A stretch of 64,000 bases of DNA from positions 68,226-132,225 of the forward strand of contig QCLI01000002.1 in NCBI GenBank assembly GCA_003214695.1, read 5' to 3'. The notes beneath the pieces were generated by a model. It had not been told where the DNA came from, did no database searches, and saw only the letters and a program-made list of their open reading frames with translations. Below, in pieces: positions 54,948 to 63,753 of this stretch. Origin of the DNA: Prochlorococcus sp. AG-412-P08 (GTDB lineage: Bacteria; Cyanobacteriota; Cyanobacteriia; PCC-6307; Cyanobiaceae). The position numbers and the translations under genes were made by a program. The first letter of the stretch is position 1. Each line of letters opens with the position of its first letter.

Positions 54948-55094
54948 CTAGAAGATTTTTGTTTTAATCACAAAAGCCAGCAATGCTATGGAGGTTAGGG
55001 CTAGAAGAGTACCCCCGATGATCATGGGGTTTGATCTTTGAACTTGTTTCTCTAGTAAGTCTTTTTTTTGCTTTCTTGTATTGGATTTAGTCAT
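54948..55094 (-). CDS. 48-aa single-pass membrane peptide (not in ORF track)
   Basis: Read directly: ATG (complement of 55092-55094) to TAG (complement of 54948-54950). The product MTKSNTRKQKKDLLEKQVQR, then SNPMIIGGTLLALTSIALLA and FVIKTKIF, has a very basic N-terminal 20 residues and one clear transmembrane helix at residues 24-43, with a GG near its start and a short basic end. The design (charged cytosolic arm, helix) is like many small thylakoid/PSII or stress peptides, but I recognise no family. It lies between convergent sfsA and divergent amt, a 316-base space otherwise empty. Confidence 0.62.
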   Translation of the reverse strand: MTKSNTRKQKKDLLEKQVQRSNPMIIGGTLLALTSIALLAFVIKTKIF

Positions 55095-55143
55095 GTTTAG
55101 ACTTTAAATTGGGAATTTGATCAGCAAATGAATTTCTGATTAT

Positions 55144-55185
55144 GTATTAACCATTACCAGGCATTGTCTCTTAATTGCTCATATT
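55144..55185 (+). promoter_or_regulatory. candidate NtcA-activated promoter of amt
   Basis: A perfect NtcA consensus GTA-N8-TAC (GTATTAACCATTAC, 55144-55157) sits 86 bases before the amt ATG. Exactly 22 bases after it is CATATT (55180-55185), a weak TAN3T-like -10 at the spacing known for NtcA-activated promoters. The site is read directly; regulation is inference supported by known NtcA control of cyanobacterial amt genes. Confidence 0.65.
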
Positions 55186-55242
55186 GATATATGTAATAGC
55201 TTTTTTTATAAATTAGCTTCTTTTGCAGAATTTCATTTTTTT

Positions 55243-56736
55243 ATGACCACTGCTTTGCAATCGCCGCCTAGGCGTCGCACTGCGCGCCTCCAGGAAGTGA
55301 GCCTACTGGAAGGACCAATGCTTCTATTGAAAAGCATTCGCGGCTTTAGATCTAATCAAGGATTAATTTGGTTAGCTACTGTGCCCTTGGCTCTTTTAGG
55401 CTTAGGAGTTTTTAGTTTCGCTGCTCGTGCAGAAGTTGGTCTTTCTGACCTAACTGGCCCTCAAGCGGCGACTTTCTTGGCAGACAACCTTTGGCTATTC
55501 ATTGCAACGATCCTCGTCATTTTCATGAATGCTGGGTTCGCAATGGTTGAAGCCGGGATGTGTCGTTCAAAGAATGCCGTAAACATTCTTGCTAAAAATC
55601 TTTTTGTTTTTGCTTTAGCCGTAACTGCATATTGGTTTATTGGCTATTCACTGATGTATGGAGATTCAGTGGCAGGAGGATGGCTTTATTTTAATGGCTT
55701 GTTCTTTGACCCAGATCCTTCAGGAGCACTTGCATGTGCAGCTTCAGGAGATACTGGTTGCCTTGTACCTGCTGTAGATTTCCTTTTCCAAGCTGCTTTT
55801 GCAGGTACTGCAGCTACTATTGTTTCTGGACTTGTTGCTGAAAGAGTTAAATTTGGTGAATTTGTTGTTTTTTCATTGATATTGACTGCTTTTATTTATC
55901 CAATTTCAGGCAGTTGGCAGTGGAATGGAGGATGGCTTTCAGAACTAGGTTTTATTGATTTTGCGGGTTCTTCAATTGTTCACTCAGTTGGTGGATGGGC
56001 AGGTCTTATTGGAGCAATGCTTCTTGGACCTAGAATTGGAAAGTTTGTTGATGGAAAGGCCCAGGCAATGCCTGGACATAACATGGCACTAGCTACGCTT
56101 GGTGCACTGATTCTGTGGATTGGTTGGTATGGCTTCAACCCTGGATCAGAGTTGGCTATGGATGAATATGTTGCTTTTGTTGCTGTTACTACAACTCTTG
56201 CAGCTGCTGGTGGAGCTATAGCAGCGACTCTTATTTCGACACTTACATCTGGTAAGCCGGATTTAACCATGATTATCAATGGAATACTTGCGGGTCTCGT
56301 AAGTATTACCGCTGGTTGTGGAAACATGACACTTACAGGGTCATGGCTCGCAGGATTTGTGGGCGGTGTAATAGTTGTTTTTGCAGTTTCTGCTTTGGAT
56401 TCCTTAGGTGTTGATGACCCTGTCGGCGCTTTTTCTGTTCATGGAGTATGTGGTATTTGGGGAACAGTGGTAATTGGATTGTGGGGTGTTGATGGAATGG
56501 ATCCATCTGCAGCTGGCATTGGTCTCCTAAATGGAGGTGGAATATCAACCTTGTTGGTTCAGGCTCTTGGTGCCGGCGCTTATGCGATCTGGACAATAGC
56601 GACTTGCTGGATGGCTTGGTCAATCATTGGCAGTTTCTTTGGTGGTATTCGTGTAAGTGAAGAAGAAGAAACTTTGGGCCTTGATATTGGTGAGCATGGT
56701 ATGGAAGCTTATCCAGACTTTGCTTCTTCTAATTAA
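55243..56736 (+). CDS. amt: ammonium transporter (Amt family)
   Basis: This 497-aa polytopic transporter scavenges ammonium at the plasma membrane. About 40 basic residues precede a first hydrophobic segment (LIWLATVPLALLGLGVFSFA, ending AARAE), which may be a signal peptide; then 11 helices follow. Family marks: FMNAGFAMVEAGMCRSKNAV, DFAGSSIVHSVGGWAGLIGA, the pore-histidine region FSVHGVCGIWG and WIGWYGFNPGSE. A candidate NtcA promoter precedes it and an intrinsic terminator follows, so it is probably a single-gene unit. Confidence 0.97.
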   Translation: MTTALQSPPRRRTARLQEVSLLEGPMLLLKSIRGFRSNQGLIWLATVPLALLGLGVFSFAARAEVGLSDLTGPQAATFLADNLWLFIATILVIFMNAGFAMVEAGMCRSKNAVNILAKNLFVFALAVTAYWFIGYSLMYGDSVAGGWLYFNGLFFDPDPSGALACAASGDTGCLVPAVDFLFQAAFAGTAATIVSGLVAERVKFGEFVVFSLILTAFIYPISGSWQWNGGWLSELGFIDFAGSSIVHSVGGWAGLIGAMLLGPRIGKFVDGKAQAMPGHNMALATLGALILWIGWYGFNPGSELAMDEYVAFVAVTTTLAAAGGAIAATLISTLTSGKPDLTMIINGILAGLVSITAGCGNMTLTGSWLAGFVGGVIVVFAVSALDSLGVDDPVGAFSVHGVCGIWGTVVIGLWGVDGMDPSAAGIGLLNGGGISTLLVQALGAGAYAIWTIATCWMAWSIIGSFFGGIRVSEEEETLGLDIGEHGMEAYPDFASSN

Positions 56737-56753
56737 GAACAAATGTTTTCTTA

Positions 56754-56787
56754 CAAAAAGCCTGGCATTTAGCCAGGCTTTTTGTGT
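56754..56787 (+). terminator. intrinsic terminator of amt
   Basis: The perfect 13-bp stem CAAAAAGCCTGGC / GCCAGGCTTTTTG has a 5-base ATTTA loop. The descending arm carries the T5 run. It lies 17 bases past the amt stop. Confidence 0.93.
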
Positions 56788-56837
56788 TTTTTAGCTCTTG
56801 CGAATAGAGTCTTATTCTTAATGTAGATTCAATAGAA

Positions 56838-58049
56838 ATGGATACTCAAGCTTTTAAACGTTCGCTTCACCATTCTGATCGTTATAACCGAAGAGGTTTC
56901 GAATCCCCTGCAAAAAGGGCTAAAGCCCTTGAAAAGGCTTATCAAAGCAATTTGATAGCTTCTATTCGTGATAATGGATATTTGCTAGAGCATGGAAGAT
57001 TAAGAGTCAAACTTGCAGAGGCTTTTGGATTTTGTTGGGGTGTAGAACGTGCTGTAGCAATGGCTTATGAAACTAGGCGACATTATCCAAAAGAAAGTAT
57101 TTGGATAACTAATGAAATCATTCACAACCCTTCAGTGAATGATCATTTGAGAAATATGAATGTGCGTTTTATATCTGCTGAGAAAGGAATTAAAGACTTC
57201 TCTTCAGTGAAGGAGGGTGATGTTGTGATATTGCCAGCTTTTGGAGCAACTGTGCAGGAAATGAAACTTCTTCATGAACGTGGTTGTCACATCATCGATA
57301 CAACTTGTCCATGGGTTTCAAAAGTGTGGCATACGGTAGAGAAACATAAAAAGCATGAATTCACTTCAATTATTCATGGAAAAGTTAAACATGAAGAAAC
57401 ATTAGCTACCAGCTCTTTTGCAGGAACCTATTTAGTTGTTTTAGATCTTGAGGAGGCTCAGTATGTTTCTGAATATATTCTTGGGAATGGAGATCGAGAT
57501 GACTTTATGAGAAGATTTGCAAGGGCTTTTTCTAATGGTTTTGATCCAGATAGAGATCTGAAGCGACTTGGGGTAGCTAATCAGACAACAATGCTCAAGA
57601 GTGAAACTGAAGAGATTGGCCGGTTGTTTGAAAAAACAATGCTTAGGAAATATGGACCTTCTGATTTAAACGAACATTTCTTGGCCTTTAATACAATTTG
57701 TGATGCTACTGAGGAAAGACAAGATGCAATGTTTTCTTTAGTGGATGAACCACTCGACATGCTAGTAGTTATTGGGGGCTTTAACTCTTCAAATACAACT
57801 CATCTTCAAGAAATTGCTTTGTCTAAAGGGATTCGTTCTTTTCATATAGATACTCCTGAAAGAATTGGAGATAGAGACAACACAATCACCCACAAACCAT
57901 TGGGAAATGATTTAACAGTTGAATCTGACTTCCTACCAACTGGAAAGGTTAATGTAGGTATAACTTCTGGTGCATCAACTCCTGACAGAATTGTTGAGCA
58001 TGTAATTCAAAAACTTATAAATCTTAGTGAGTCTAAAGTAATAGCGTAA
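56838..58049 (+). CDS. ispH: 4-hydroxy-3-methylbut-2-enyl diphosphate reductase
   Basis: This 403-aa [4Fe-4S] enzyme is the last step of the MEP isoprenoid pathway supplying carotenoid, chlorophyll and quinone tails. Cluster cysteines are in [33 protein letters not shown] and [15 protein letters not shown]. It is of the longer, plant/cyanobacterial type (E. coli is about 316 aa), with an N-terminal extension ([20 protein letters not shown]) and central insertion. It has an ATG start and is isolated from amt by that gene's terminator. Confidence 0.97.
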   Translation: MDTQAFKRSLHHSDRYNRRGFESPAKRAKALEKAYQSNLIASIRDNGYLLEHGRLRVKLAEAFGFCWGVERAVAMAYETRRHYPKESIWITNEIIHNPSVNDHLRNMNVRFISAEKGIKDFSSVKEGDVVILPAFGATVQEMKLLHERGCHIIDTTCPWVSKVWHTVEKHKKHEFTSIIHGKVKHEETLATSSFAGTYLVVLDLEEAQYVSEYILGNGDRDDFMRRFARAFSNGFDPDRDLKRLGVANQTTMLKSETEEIGRLFEKTMLRKYGPSDLNEHFLAFNTICDATEERQDAMFSLVDEPLDMLVVIGGFNSSNTTHLQEIALSKGIRSFHIDTPERIGDRDNTITHKPLGNDLTVESDFLPTGKVNVGITSGASTPDRIVEHVIQKLINLSESKVIA

Positions 58050-58183
58050 ATATCATCTTTTAAAATAAAAGCTAAATCGATATCAATAAAGAGATCTCAC
58101 TATTTAATTTGATAAAAACGAGTTTTTAGTTAACAGAATCTGCTGCCAAACAACTAACATGTAATTCTGATGCTTATAGCGTG

Positions 58184-58744
58184 ATGGCTGATTCAGAAAA
58201 AATTAATTCACCAAAACCAGATTCTTCTTCATCTAACCAGTCTCAGAAGGTTGAAGTTGTAGTGGCTAGTTCGTCTGATGGGGATGTGAATATTTTGGGT
58301 GAACTGGCAACTTTTGTTTTGAGAGTAGGCTTTAGCTTGTTTATGGTTCATCATGGTCTTGAAAAATTGCAAGATCCTCAGGGATTTGCAGAATTTGTTG
58401 TTGGAAAATATTTTGGATTTTTACCTGGAGATCCCATAATTTGGACATTTGCAGCAGGTATAACCCAAGTAATTTGTCCAATTGGACTTGCCTTGGGGAT
58501 ATTTACGAGACTTTGTGCTTTAGGACTTTTGAATACAATGTTGTTTGCTCTTTATTTCCATTTTGTTGATACCGGCTTAGAAGGCTTCCCTCTTGCAGTA
58601 GTCGAAGGTCATAATTATATATTTGAATTATCTGCAATTTATGCTGCAATATCTTTCTACTTTCTATGCGCAGGGCCTGGAAGATTGGCAATCTTTCAAA
58701 AAAAGAATAAAGTAACTTATTATCCTAAAGGCTCTCAAAGCTAA
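58184..58744 (+). CDS. DoxX-family membrane protein
   Basis: This about 186-aa protein has a hydrophilic Ser/Asn-rich N-terminus of about 35 residues, then four hydrophobic helices in the DoxX arrangement. LRVGFSLFMVHHGLEKLQDP is the family signature near residues 48-67; later come ITQVICPIGLALGIFTRLCA and YIFELSAIYAAISFYFLC. DoxX-like proteins accompany oxidoreductases or quinone chemistry, but function here is unknown. I prefer ATG 58184 to the adjacent GTG 58181. It converges on purH. Confidence 0.88.
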   Translation: MADSEKINSPKPDSSSSNQSQKVEVVVASSSDGDVNILGELATFVLRVGFSLFMVHHGLEKLQDPQGFAEFVVGKYFGFLPGDPIIWTFAAGITQVICPIGLALGIFTRLCALGLLNTMLFALYFHFVDTGLEGFPLAVVEGHNYIFELSAIYAAISFYFLCAGPGRLAIFQKKNKVTYYPKGSQS

Positions 58745-58785
58745 ATAGAAAATTTAAAAGATATTAAGTAGTTTTATCTATAATT

Positions 58786-60342
58786 TTAATGTAAAAAATG
58801 TCTTTTTCCAGTAAAGATCATCGGGATATTTAATTCTTCACATGCTTTGATTGATAATTCATCTTTAATACTACCTCCTGGTTGAATAATTGCGCTTATA
58901 CCGTATTGAGCAGCTAATCGAATTGTGTCATCAAAAGGGAAAAATCCATCACTTGCTAAAACGGCTTTGTTTGCTTTTTTGCCAGCAGTTTCGAGAGCTA
59001 TTTTGGCTGATCCAATCCTGTTTGTTTGGCCAGCTCCAATTCCAAGAGTTTGTCCAGAGGATGCAATAGTTATTGCATTAGAACGTACATGCTTAACTAC
59101 TTTCCATGCAAAAGTAAGATCTTCTTTCTGATGTGAGTTTGGTTGTAGCTCTGTGACAACTTTCCAGTTACTTACATCTATTAAAAGGTCATCACTTTCT
59201 TGAACAATTACTCCTCCAAGAATACTCCTAATAGTTTTTCTTTCTGAATTCTTGATAAAGCTATTCTTGAGTTCAATTAGCCTTAAGTTTTTTTTGTCAG
59301 AAAGGATTAACTTAGCCTCTTCATCAAACTTTGGTGCTACAACACATTCTAAAAAGAGACTTTTTAATTCTATTGCTGCTTTTGAATTAACAGTAGAATT
59401 TAATGCGACTATTCCACCAAATGCACTAGTTCTATCTGCATCTAATGCCTTTGTTAGAGCTGAATCGATAGAGCTTCCTGTTGCAACACCACAAGGATTT
59501 GTATGTTTAATAACTACAGCTGCATATTGGAATGATTTATTGCTATTTTCCTCCCCATAATAAAATTCTCTTATTGTAGATAAGGCTGCTTCTAAATCTA
59601 ATAGATTATTAGTGCTAATTTCTTTCCCTTGGAACTTATAAGCTCCATCCCAACCTTGCTCATTGTAACTATACCATGTAGCTTTTTGATGAGGATTTTC
59701 ACCGTATCTAAGAGTTTGTTTTATGGGGAGTGCTTCTATCCATTCAGACTCTTTAACTGAGATTTTGTTTCTCATCCATTTACTTATAGCAGCATCATAA
59801 CTTGCTGTATGTTCAAAAGCTTCAAGAGCTAATTTACATTTAAGAGAGGGGGAAATATCTCCTTTTCTGAGCTCTTCCAGGAAGTTTTCGTATTGACTTG
59901 GACTAGTTAAAATTGTTACTGACTCGTGGTTCTTGGCAGCTGCTCTAACCATTGCAGGACCGCCTATGTCAATATTCTCAATAGCATTGTCCCAACTTAC
60001 ATTTGGATCCTTAATTGTTTCCTTGAAAGGGTAAAGATTAACAATAACTAAATCTATATTATTGATTTTTGCTTGTTGAAGATCATTTTGATGGGATTGA
60101 TCCTTTCTTTTTGCAAGTATGCCTCCATGGACTTTGGGGTGCAGAGTTTTTACTCTCCCTCCCAGTATCTCTTGTGCACCTGTATAGTCTGCTACTCGAG
60201 TAACTGGAATGGATGCTTCTTCAAGTGCTTTGGCCGTTCCTCCGCTGGAAATGATTTGATAGCCATATTCACTGCTGAGAGTTTCGGCAATAGGAATTAA
60301 GCCCTGCTTGTTAGAAACGCTTATTAATGCAATAGGTGCCAT
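58786..60342 (-). CDS. purH: bifunctional AICAR transformylase/IMP cyclohydrolase
   Basis: This 518-aa enzyme catalyses the last two purine steps. The N-terminal MGS-like cyclohydrolase domain (residues about 1-190) shows [18 protein letters not shown] and [19 protein letters not shown]. The transformylase domain shows [39 protein letters not shown] and [20 protein letters not shown], then [14 protein letters not shown] near the C-terminus. Length is standard. It is divergent from the esterase gene with 60 bases between. Confidence 0.98.
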   Translation of the reverse strand: MAPIALISVSNKQGLIPIAETLSSEYGYQIISSGGTAKALEEASIPVTRVADYTGAQEILGGRVKTLHPKVHGGILAKRKDQSHQNDLQQAKINNIDLVIVNLYPFKETIKDPNVSWDNAIENIDIGGPAMVRAAAKNHESVTILTSPSQYENFLEELRKGDISPSLKCKLALEAFEHTASYDAAISKWMRNKISVKESEWIEALPIKQTLRYGENPHQKATWYSYNEQGWDGAYKFQGKEISTNNLLDLEAALSTIREFYYGEENSNKSFQYAAVVIKHTNPCGVATGSSIDSALTKALDADRTSAFGGIVALNSTVNSKAAIELKSLFLECVVAPKFDEEAKLILSDKKNLRLIELKNSFIKNSERKTIRSILGGVIVQESDDLLIDVSNWKVVTELQPNSHQKEDLTFAWKVVKHVRSNAITIASSGQTLGIGAGQTNRIGSAKIALETAGKKANKAVLASDGFFPFDDTIRLAAQYGISAIIQPGGSIKDELSIKACEELNIPMIFTGKRHFLH

Positions 60343-60402
60343 AAGACAAGAAATAAATCCATTCCAAGGGTTAACTTAAGCATTAATAATCCAATTTGTT
60401 TA

Positions 60403-61014
60403 ATGGAAGAAGAACTTTTTTGTTTTCCTTCTGAAAGCGCCACTTATAGATTGATCTTGCTTCATGGATGGGGAGCTGATGCGGAAGACCTGATTCCTTT
60501 AGGCGAAGGTTTAGTGAATTCTCTTAATGACTTTGATGTTGAATTAGTCTCTCTTCGTGCTCCTCAGGTGCACCCTGAAGGCATAGGAAGGCAATGGTAT
60601 GGACTTTTCCCTGCAGAGTGGGAGCAGGCATCTGAAGCCGTTCAATCTCTTAAAGGACGATTGCAAAGACTTGGCTCATTTCAGCTCCCATTAGAGAAAA
60701 CCATCTTGTTAGGATTCTCTCAAGGTGGTGCAATGGCTATTGCTGCAGGAAGCAGTTTGCCTTTAGCAGGAATAATTGCTTGCAGTGCTTATCTTCACCC
60801 TGGCTTCATACCACCTGTGAAAACTCCACCGGTCTTATTTACACATGGAACTCAAGATTCAATAGTGCCAATGGAAGCATCTGAAAAACTTTTCGACTTA
60901 TTTCATCACAATACAAGCTCATCACAAATTCATCTTTTTGAAGGAGGCCATGAAATACCTCAAAAGATCTATGGAGTCATTAGGCCTTTTATTGAAAAAT
61001 GTCTTTGCAATTAA
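60403..61014 (+). CDS. carboxylesterase/phospholipase of the alpha/beta-hydrolase fold
   Basis: This 203-aa serine hydrolase has the nucleophile elbow ILLGFSQGGAMAIAAGSSLP (Ser about residue 108), catalytic Asp in FTHGTQDSIVPMEAS and His in LFEGGHEIPQKIYGV, making a complete triad, plus LLHGWGADAEDLIPLGEGL for the oxyanion region. It resembles the small bacterial carboxylesterase/lysophospholipase (YpfH/EstB) group. Physiological substrate is unknown. It converges on the DUF3155-like gene. Confidence 0.9.
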   Translation: MEEELFCFPSESATYRLILLHGWGADAEDLIPLGEGLVNSLNDFDVELVSLRAPQVHPEGIGRQWYGLFPAEWEQASEAVQSLKGRLQRLGSFQLPLEKTILLGFSQGGAMAIAAGSSLPLAGIIACSAYLHPGFIPPVKTPPVLFTHGTQDSIVPMEASEKLFDLFHHNTSSSQIHLFEGGHEIPQKIYGVIRPFIEKCLCN

Positions 61015-61049
61015 ATTTAGACAATTTGATGAATTGAAGAAGAAGTTAC

Positions 61050-61418
61050 TTAAACAAAAGCGTATTCATATTCTTCGATCTCTTCCCAATCATCAGCTGT
61101 TAATTCGAGTCCTTCAAACATATTGTGCTCTCCCACTGCTTCAACAATTGTTCTTAATGAAGGGAAAAGAAAATGATTTTCTTCAGCATATTGAGCACTA
61201 AATAATCCTTTCTCACCCCAGAAAAATCTATCGGTAGTATGTTCATTTCTTCGAACATTTACAATGGCAGGAGCATTTATAGCAGTTTCAGCTATGTAGC
61301 GCCTAGCGGCTGTTACGGGTTTGTATTCTCCAGTCTCAAGATGAAATGTCTGGACATGGGCCATGACTCTTTGACCAGCCAGGCGCCTGCGGCTAATCCT
61401 CTTGCGCTTTTTTGACAT
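61050..61418 (-). CDS. DUF3155-like protein
   Basis: This 122-aa soluble protein has a very basic N-terminus (MSKKRKRISRRRLAGQRVMA) and an acidic C-terminus (LTADDWEEIEEYEYAFV). The middle is VQTFHLETGEYKPVTAARRY, then IAETAINAPAIVNVRRNEHT. It matches the cyanobacterial DUF3155 family from memory. The basic arm suggests nucleic-acid or ribosome contact, but that is inference. The upstream 365-base region separates it from the histidine kinase. Confidence 0.85.
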   Translation of the reverse strand: MSKKRKRISRRRLAGQRVMAHVQTFHLETGEYKPVTAARRYIAETAINAPAIVNVRRNEHTTDRFFWGEKGLFSAQYAEENHFLFPSLRTIVEAVGEHNMFEGLELTADDWEEIEEYEYAFV

Positions 61419-61783
61419 GAGATGATGACCCCTGAATAGGAACTAAGAAAGAGTGAATTAAATAAGGATGAAACGGCTACAACTAAAGAAAATTCACAGA
61501 TAGAAAAACCTTGCTTGAATTTTGAAGAATTTCTGGATAGAAGCTGTTGGAAAATTAAGTAACCAAAATGCTTTTATCAAACTTTAGTAAGGCTTGGCTC
61601 AGGGGACCCATCCACCTCTGACATAGCCTTAATAGCACGCTTTTTTGGAATTTTGATAAATAGACCATGCGAGGAGTCTCTTGTAAAGTCTCTTAAATGG
61701 CCCTTTAATATCTTAATACTTTTTTCTGAATTTTCAAGCTTTTCGCTTCTTGATCCAGATGCTCAAGATTTCTAAAAATAATT
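61419..61783. other. 365-base intergenic region between DUF3155-like gene and histidine kinase
   Basis: No frame with a normal start stands out. On the minus strand, codons are open from 61762 down to a TGA at 61577-61579. The encoded residues include LFIKIPKKRAIKAMSEVDGS and PEPSLTKV, which look protein-like, but there is no in-frame ATG, GTG or TTG upstream of that part. It may be a decayed gene, a gene with an unusual start, or chance. The kinase promoter must also lie here. Confidence 0.4.
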
Positions 61784-62902
61784 ATGAAGTTTTCGGATCG
61801 ATTTTTAAATCTCATTGATCAGCAGTTGAGCAGCTTTGAATTTGACCCTGAACTTGAGGCTGTTGTTGTTTATGTTGCGAAAACCGATGGGAAAGATTCC
61901 CCAACTTTGGAGGTTGTAGGGCAGCGGCCAAAGCAAATGCTAAAGAAATTAGGACCTATTGAAAATGACCCTGATTTGAGGGTCCCTTCGTCTAATCGTC
62001 GTTGGTATCCCATGCAACAAGGTTCCATATTATTAGGTGTAATTAGGGCGGAAAGGCATCCTTCAGAGGTTCAGTGGCCTGAATCTCTTGATACTCGATT
62101 GCAAATCAGTGCTGCAACCTTGGCAAACTTTCTAAGCTTAGAGCTAGATCGGGAAAAGCTGGTGAATGAGTTAAGTGAACAAAAAGAACAAGTTGGAGTA
62201 TTGATTCATCAGCTAAGAAATCCTCTAGCAGCTTTGCGAACTTATGCTCAACTGCTTTTGAGAAAGTTGGGACCAGAGAGTAGCCAAAGGTCATTGGTCG
62301 AAGGATTATTGAGTGAGCAGAAACAGGTTGATAAGTATTTGGTGGCTTTAGATAAGCTTTCTCAACCCAAGCTGGCTTCTAAAGATATTGTTCCTGTCAG
62401 ATTACTTTTACCTCCATTGATTCAAACTGAAAAACCTTTGGATCTGATGAAATTATTGAACCCTTTAATTGAGCGTGCTAAAGCAACAGCGAAACTGCAA
62501 GGTAGACAATGGTTTGGGCCAGTATATGTGCCTGATTGGATTAAGGAATTACGACCAGCTTGTGAAGGTATTACTGCGGAAATAGTTGCTAATCTTTTGG
62601 AAAATGCCTTTAGGTATTCCCCGCTATCTTCATCAATAGGAATTTCTATTAATGATCAAGGGATTTGTGTTTGGGATAGCGGTACGCCGATTCCTTTTTC
62701 TGAAAGAGACAAAATATTTACTAGTGGTTTTAGAAGTTCTAAAAGTAAAGACTTTAAAGGTTCAGGTTTAGGTTTAAGTCTTGGTAAAAAATTAGCTGAG
62801 CAATTTGGCGGAGAATTAAAGTTAATTGTCAAACCATCTAATTTTGAAGAATCTCTACCTAACGAAGGTAATGCATTTGTGATTAATTTCCCGGTAAAAT
62901 AA
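61784..62902 (+). CDS. two-component sensor histidine kinase with N-terminal GAF-like sensor domain
   Basis: This 372-aa soluble kinase has no membrane segment. The N-terminal ~130 residues (DPELEAVVVYVAKTDGKDSP, RWYPMQQGSILLGVIRAERH) look like a GAF-type sensor. The H box is VLIHQLRNPLAALRTYAQLL (His about residue 144), the N box IVANLLENAFRYSP, and the G boxes VWDSGTPIPFSERDKIF and GSGLGLSLGKKLAEQFGG. The HQLRNPLAALRT variant resembles the Hik2/chloroplast-sensor-kinase group, which senses plastoquinone redox state, but assignment is tentative. No response regulator is adjacent. It overlaps the convergent cobS end by 20 bases. Confidence 0.88.
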   Translation: MKFSDRFLNLIDQQLSSFEFDPELEAVVVYVAKTDGKDSPTLEVVGQRPKQMLKKLGPIENDPDLRVPSSNRRWYPMQQGSILLGVIRAERHPSEVQWPESLDTRLQISAATLANFLSLELDREKLVNELSEQKEQVGVLIHQLRNPLAALRTYAQLLLRKLGPESSQRSLVEGLLSEQKQVDKYLVALDKLSQPKLASKDIVPVRLLLPPLIQTEKPLDLMKLLNPLIERAKATAKLQGRQWFGPVYVPDWIKELRPACEGITAEIVANLLENAFRYSPLSSSIGISINDQGICVWDSGTPIPFSERDKIFTSGFRSSKSKDFKGSGLGLSLGKKLAEQFGGELKLIVKPSNFEESLPNEGNAFVINFPVK

Positions 62903-63659
62903 AGGCAAGGCTTACTAATAAAAATGTTTCTACTAGAACTACCGAAGCGCCATAGGAATCACCAGAGTGTCCACCAACTCTACGTGCTAGAAAATATGGA
63001 ATTATGATGGAAGGTATAATTCCAATTAGTGAAGCTATAATTAGAAATATTTTTAGGGAATAGCTCAGACTGGAAAAGGTAATAAAAAATGTTAAGAGCA
63101 GTATTATGATCAATGATGGTATAGATTCTTTCATATTTCCTTTCCAATTATCTCTATGAAAGTCTGAAGAACTTTGTTTTTGTATAGAAGGATAATTTCC
63201 GATTGCGATTAACTGTGAATACCTTCCCCAGAAAGAAGCTATCGGAAGTGTAAATAAGTAAAATAAACCAAGTTTATTTAAGGCTGCTAACTGTAGGGCA
63301 ATATTAATAGTCAAGGCAATAATACCACTAGCCCCAACTCTGCTATCTTTCATTGCTTCGAGACATTTTTCTGGACCGGCTGAAATACCATCTGCAGTAT
63401 CAATTAATCCATCAAAATGTAGCCCACCTGTGATCCATAAATTAAAAGCAATTCCAATAAAAGGTAATGAATCTTGAGGCCAATTTAGCAAGAAGAGAAT
63501 TAGCATTAAAAATGCTTGTAAGATCCCTATTAATAAGCCTATTAAAGGAGCGAAACGAGCGATTCGTTTGAATCTAGGATTAATTCCTGGCCATTGAGGT
63601 AGGACAGTATAGAAAACCCATGCTCCAGAAAGCTCTCTTAACCAATTGGGTGATTTCAA
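62883..63659 (-). CDS. cobS: adenosylcobinamide-GDP ribazoletransferase (cobalamin synthase)
   Basis: This 258-aa polytopic membrane enzyme joins the lower ligand to adenosylcobinamide-GDP in the last part of cobalamin synthesis (pseudocobalamin in picocyanobacteria). Family marks are WPGINPRFKRIARFAPLIG, the metal/active-site GGLHFDGLIDTADGISAG, and five to seven hydrophobic segments; RRVGGHSGDSYGASVVLVET is near the C-terminus. Its end overlaps the kinase gene. It is divergent from tgt with a 94-base spacer. Confidence 0.94.
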   Translation of the reverse strand: MKSPNWLRELSGAWVFYTVLPQWPGINPRFKRIARFAPLIGLLIGILQAFLMLILFLLNWPQDSLPFIGIAFNLWITGGLHFDGLIDTADGISAGPEKCLEAMKDSRVGASGIIALTINIALQLAALNKLGLFYLFTLPIASFWGRYSQLIAIGNYPSIQKQSSSDFHRDNWKGNMKESIPSLIIILLLTFFITFSSLSYSLKIFLIIASLIGIIPSIIIPYFLARRVGGHSGDSYGASVVLVETFLLVSLAFILPGN

Positions 63660-63753
63660 GAGGAAGACCTTTTGAAGAGTAGTTAATTAACAAAGTAGGT
63701 TGTAAGAACAATCAATGCTGAAAAGCTTGTGATTATTTTTTTTAGATTTGAAA

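Noticed and set aside
56333-56623. 96-aa minus-strand ORF in amt
   Set aside because: His/Gln/Pro-rich shadow of the glycine-rich amt helices.
60938-61201. 87-aa plus-strand ORF spanning the end of the esterase and the DUF3155-like gene
   Set aside because: It overlaps both real genes and its residues match none; no ribosome site.
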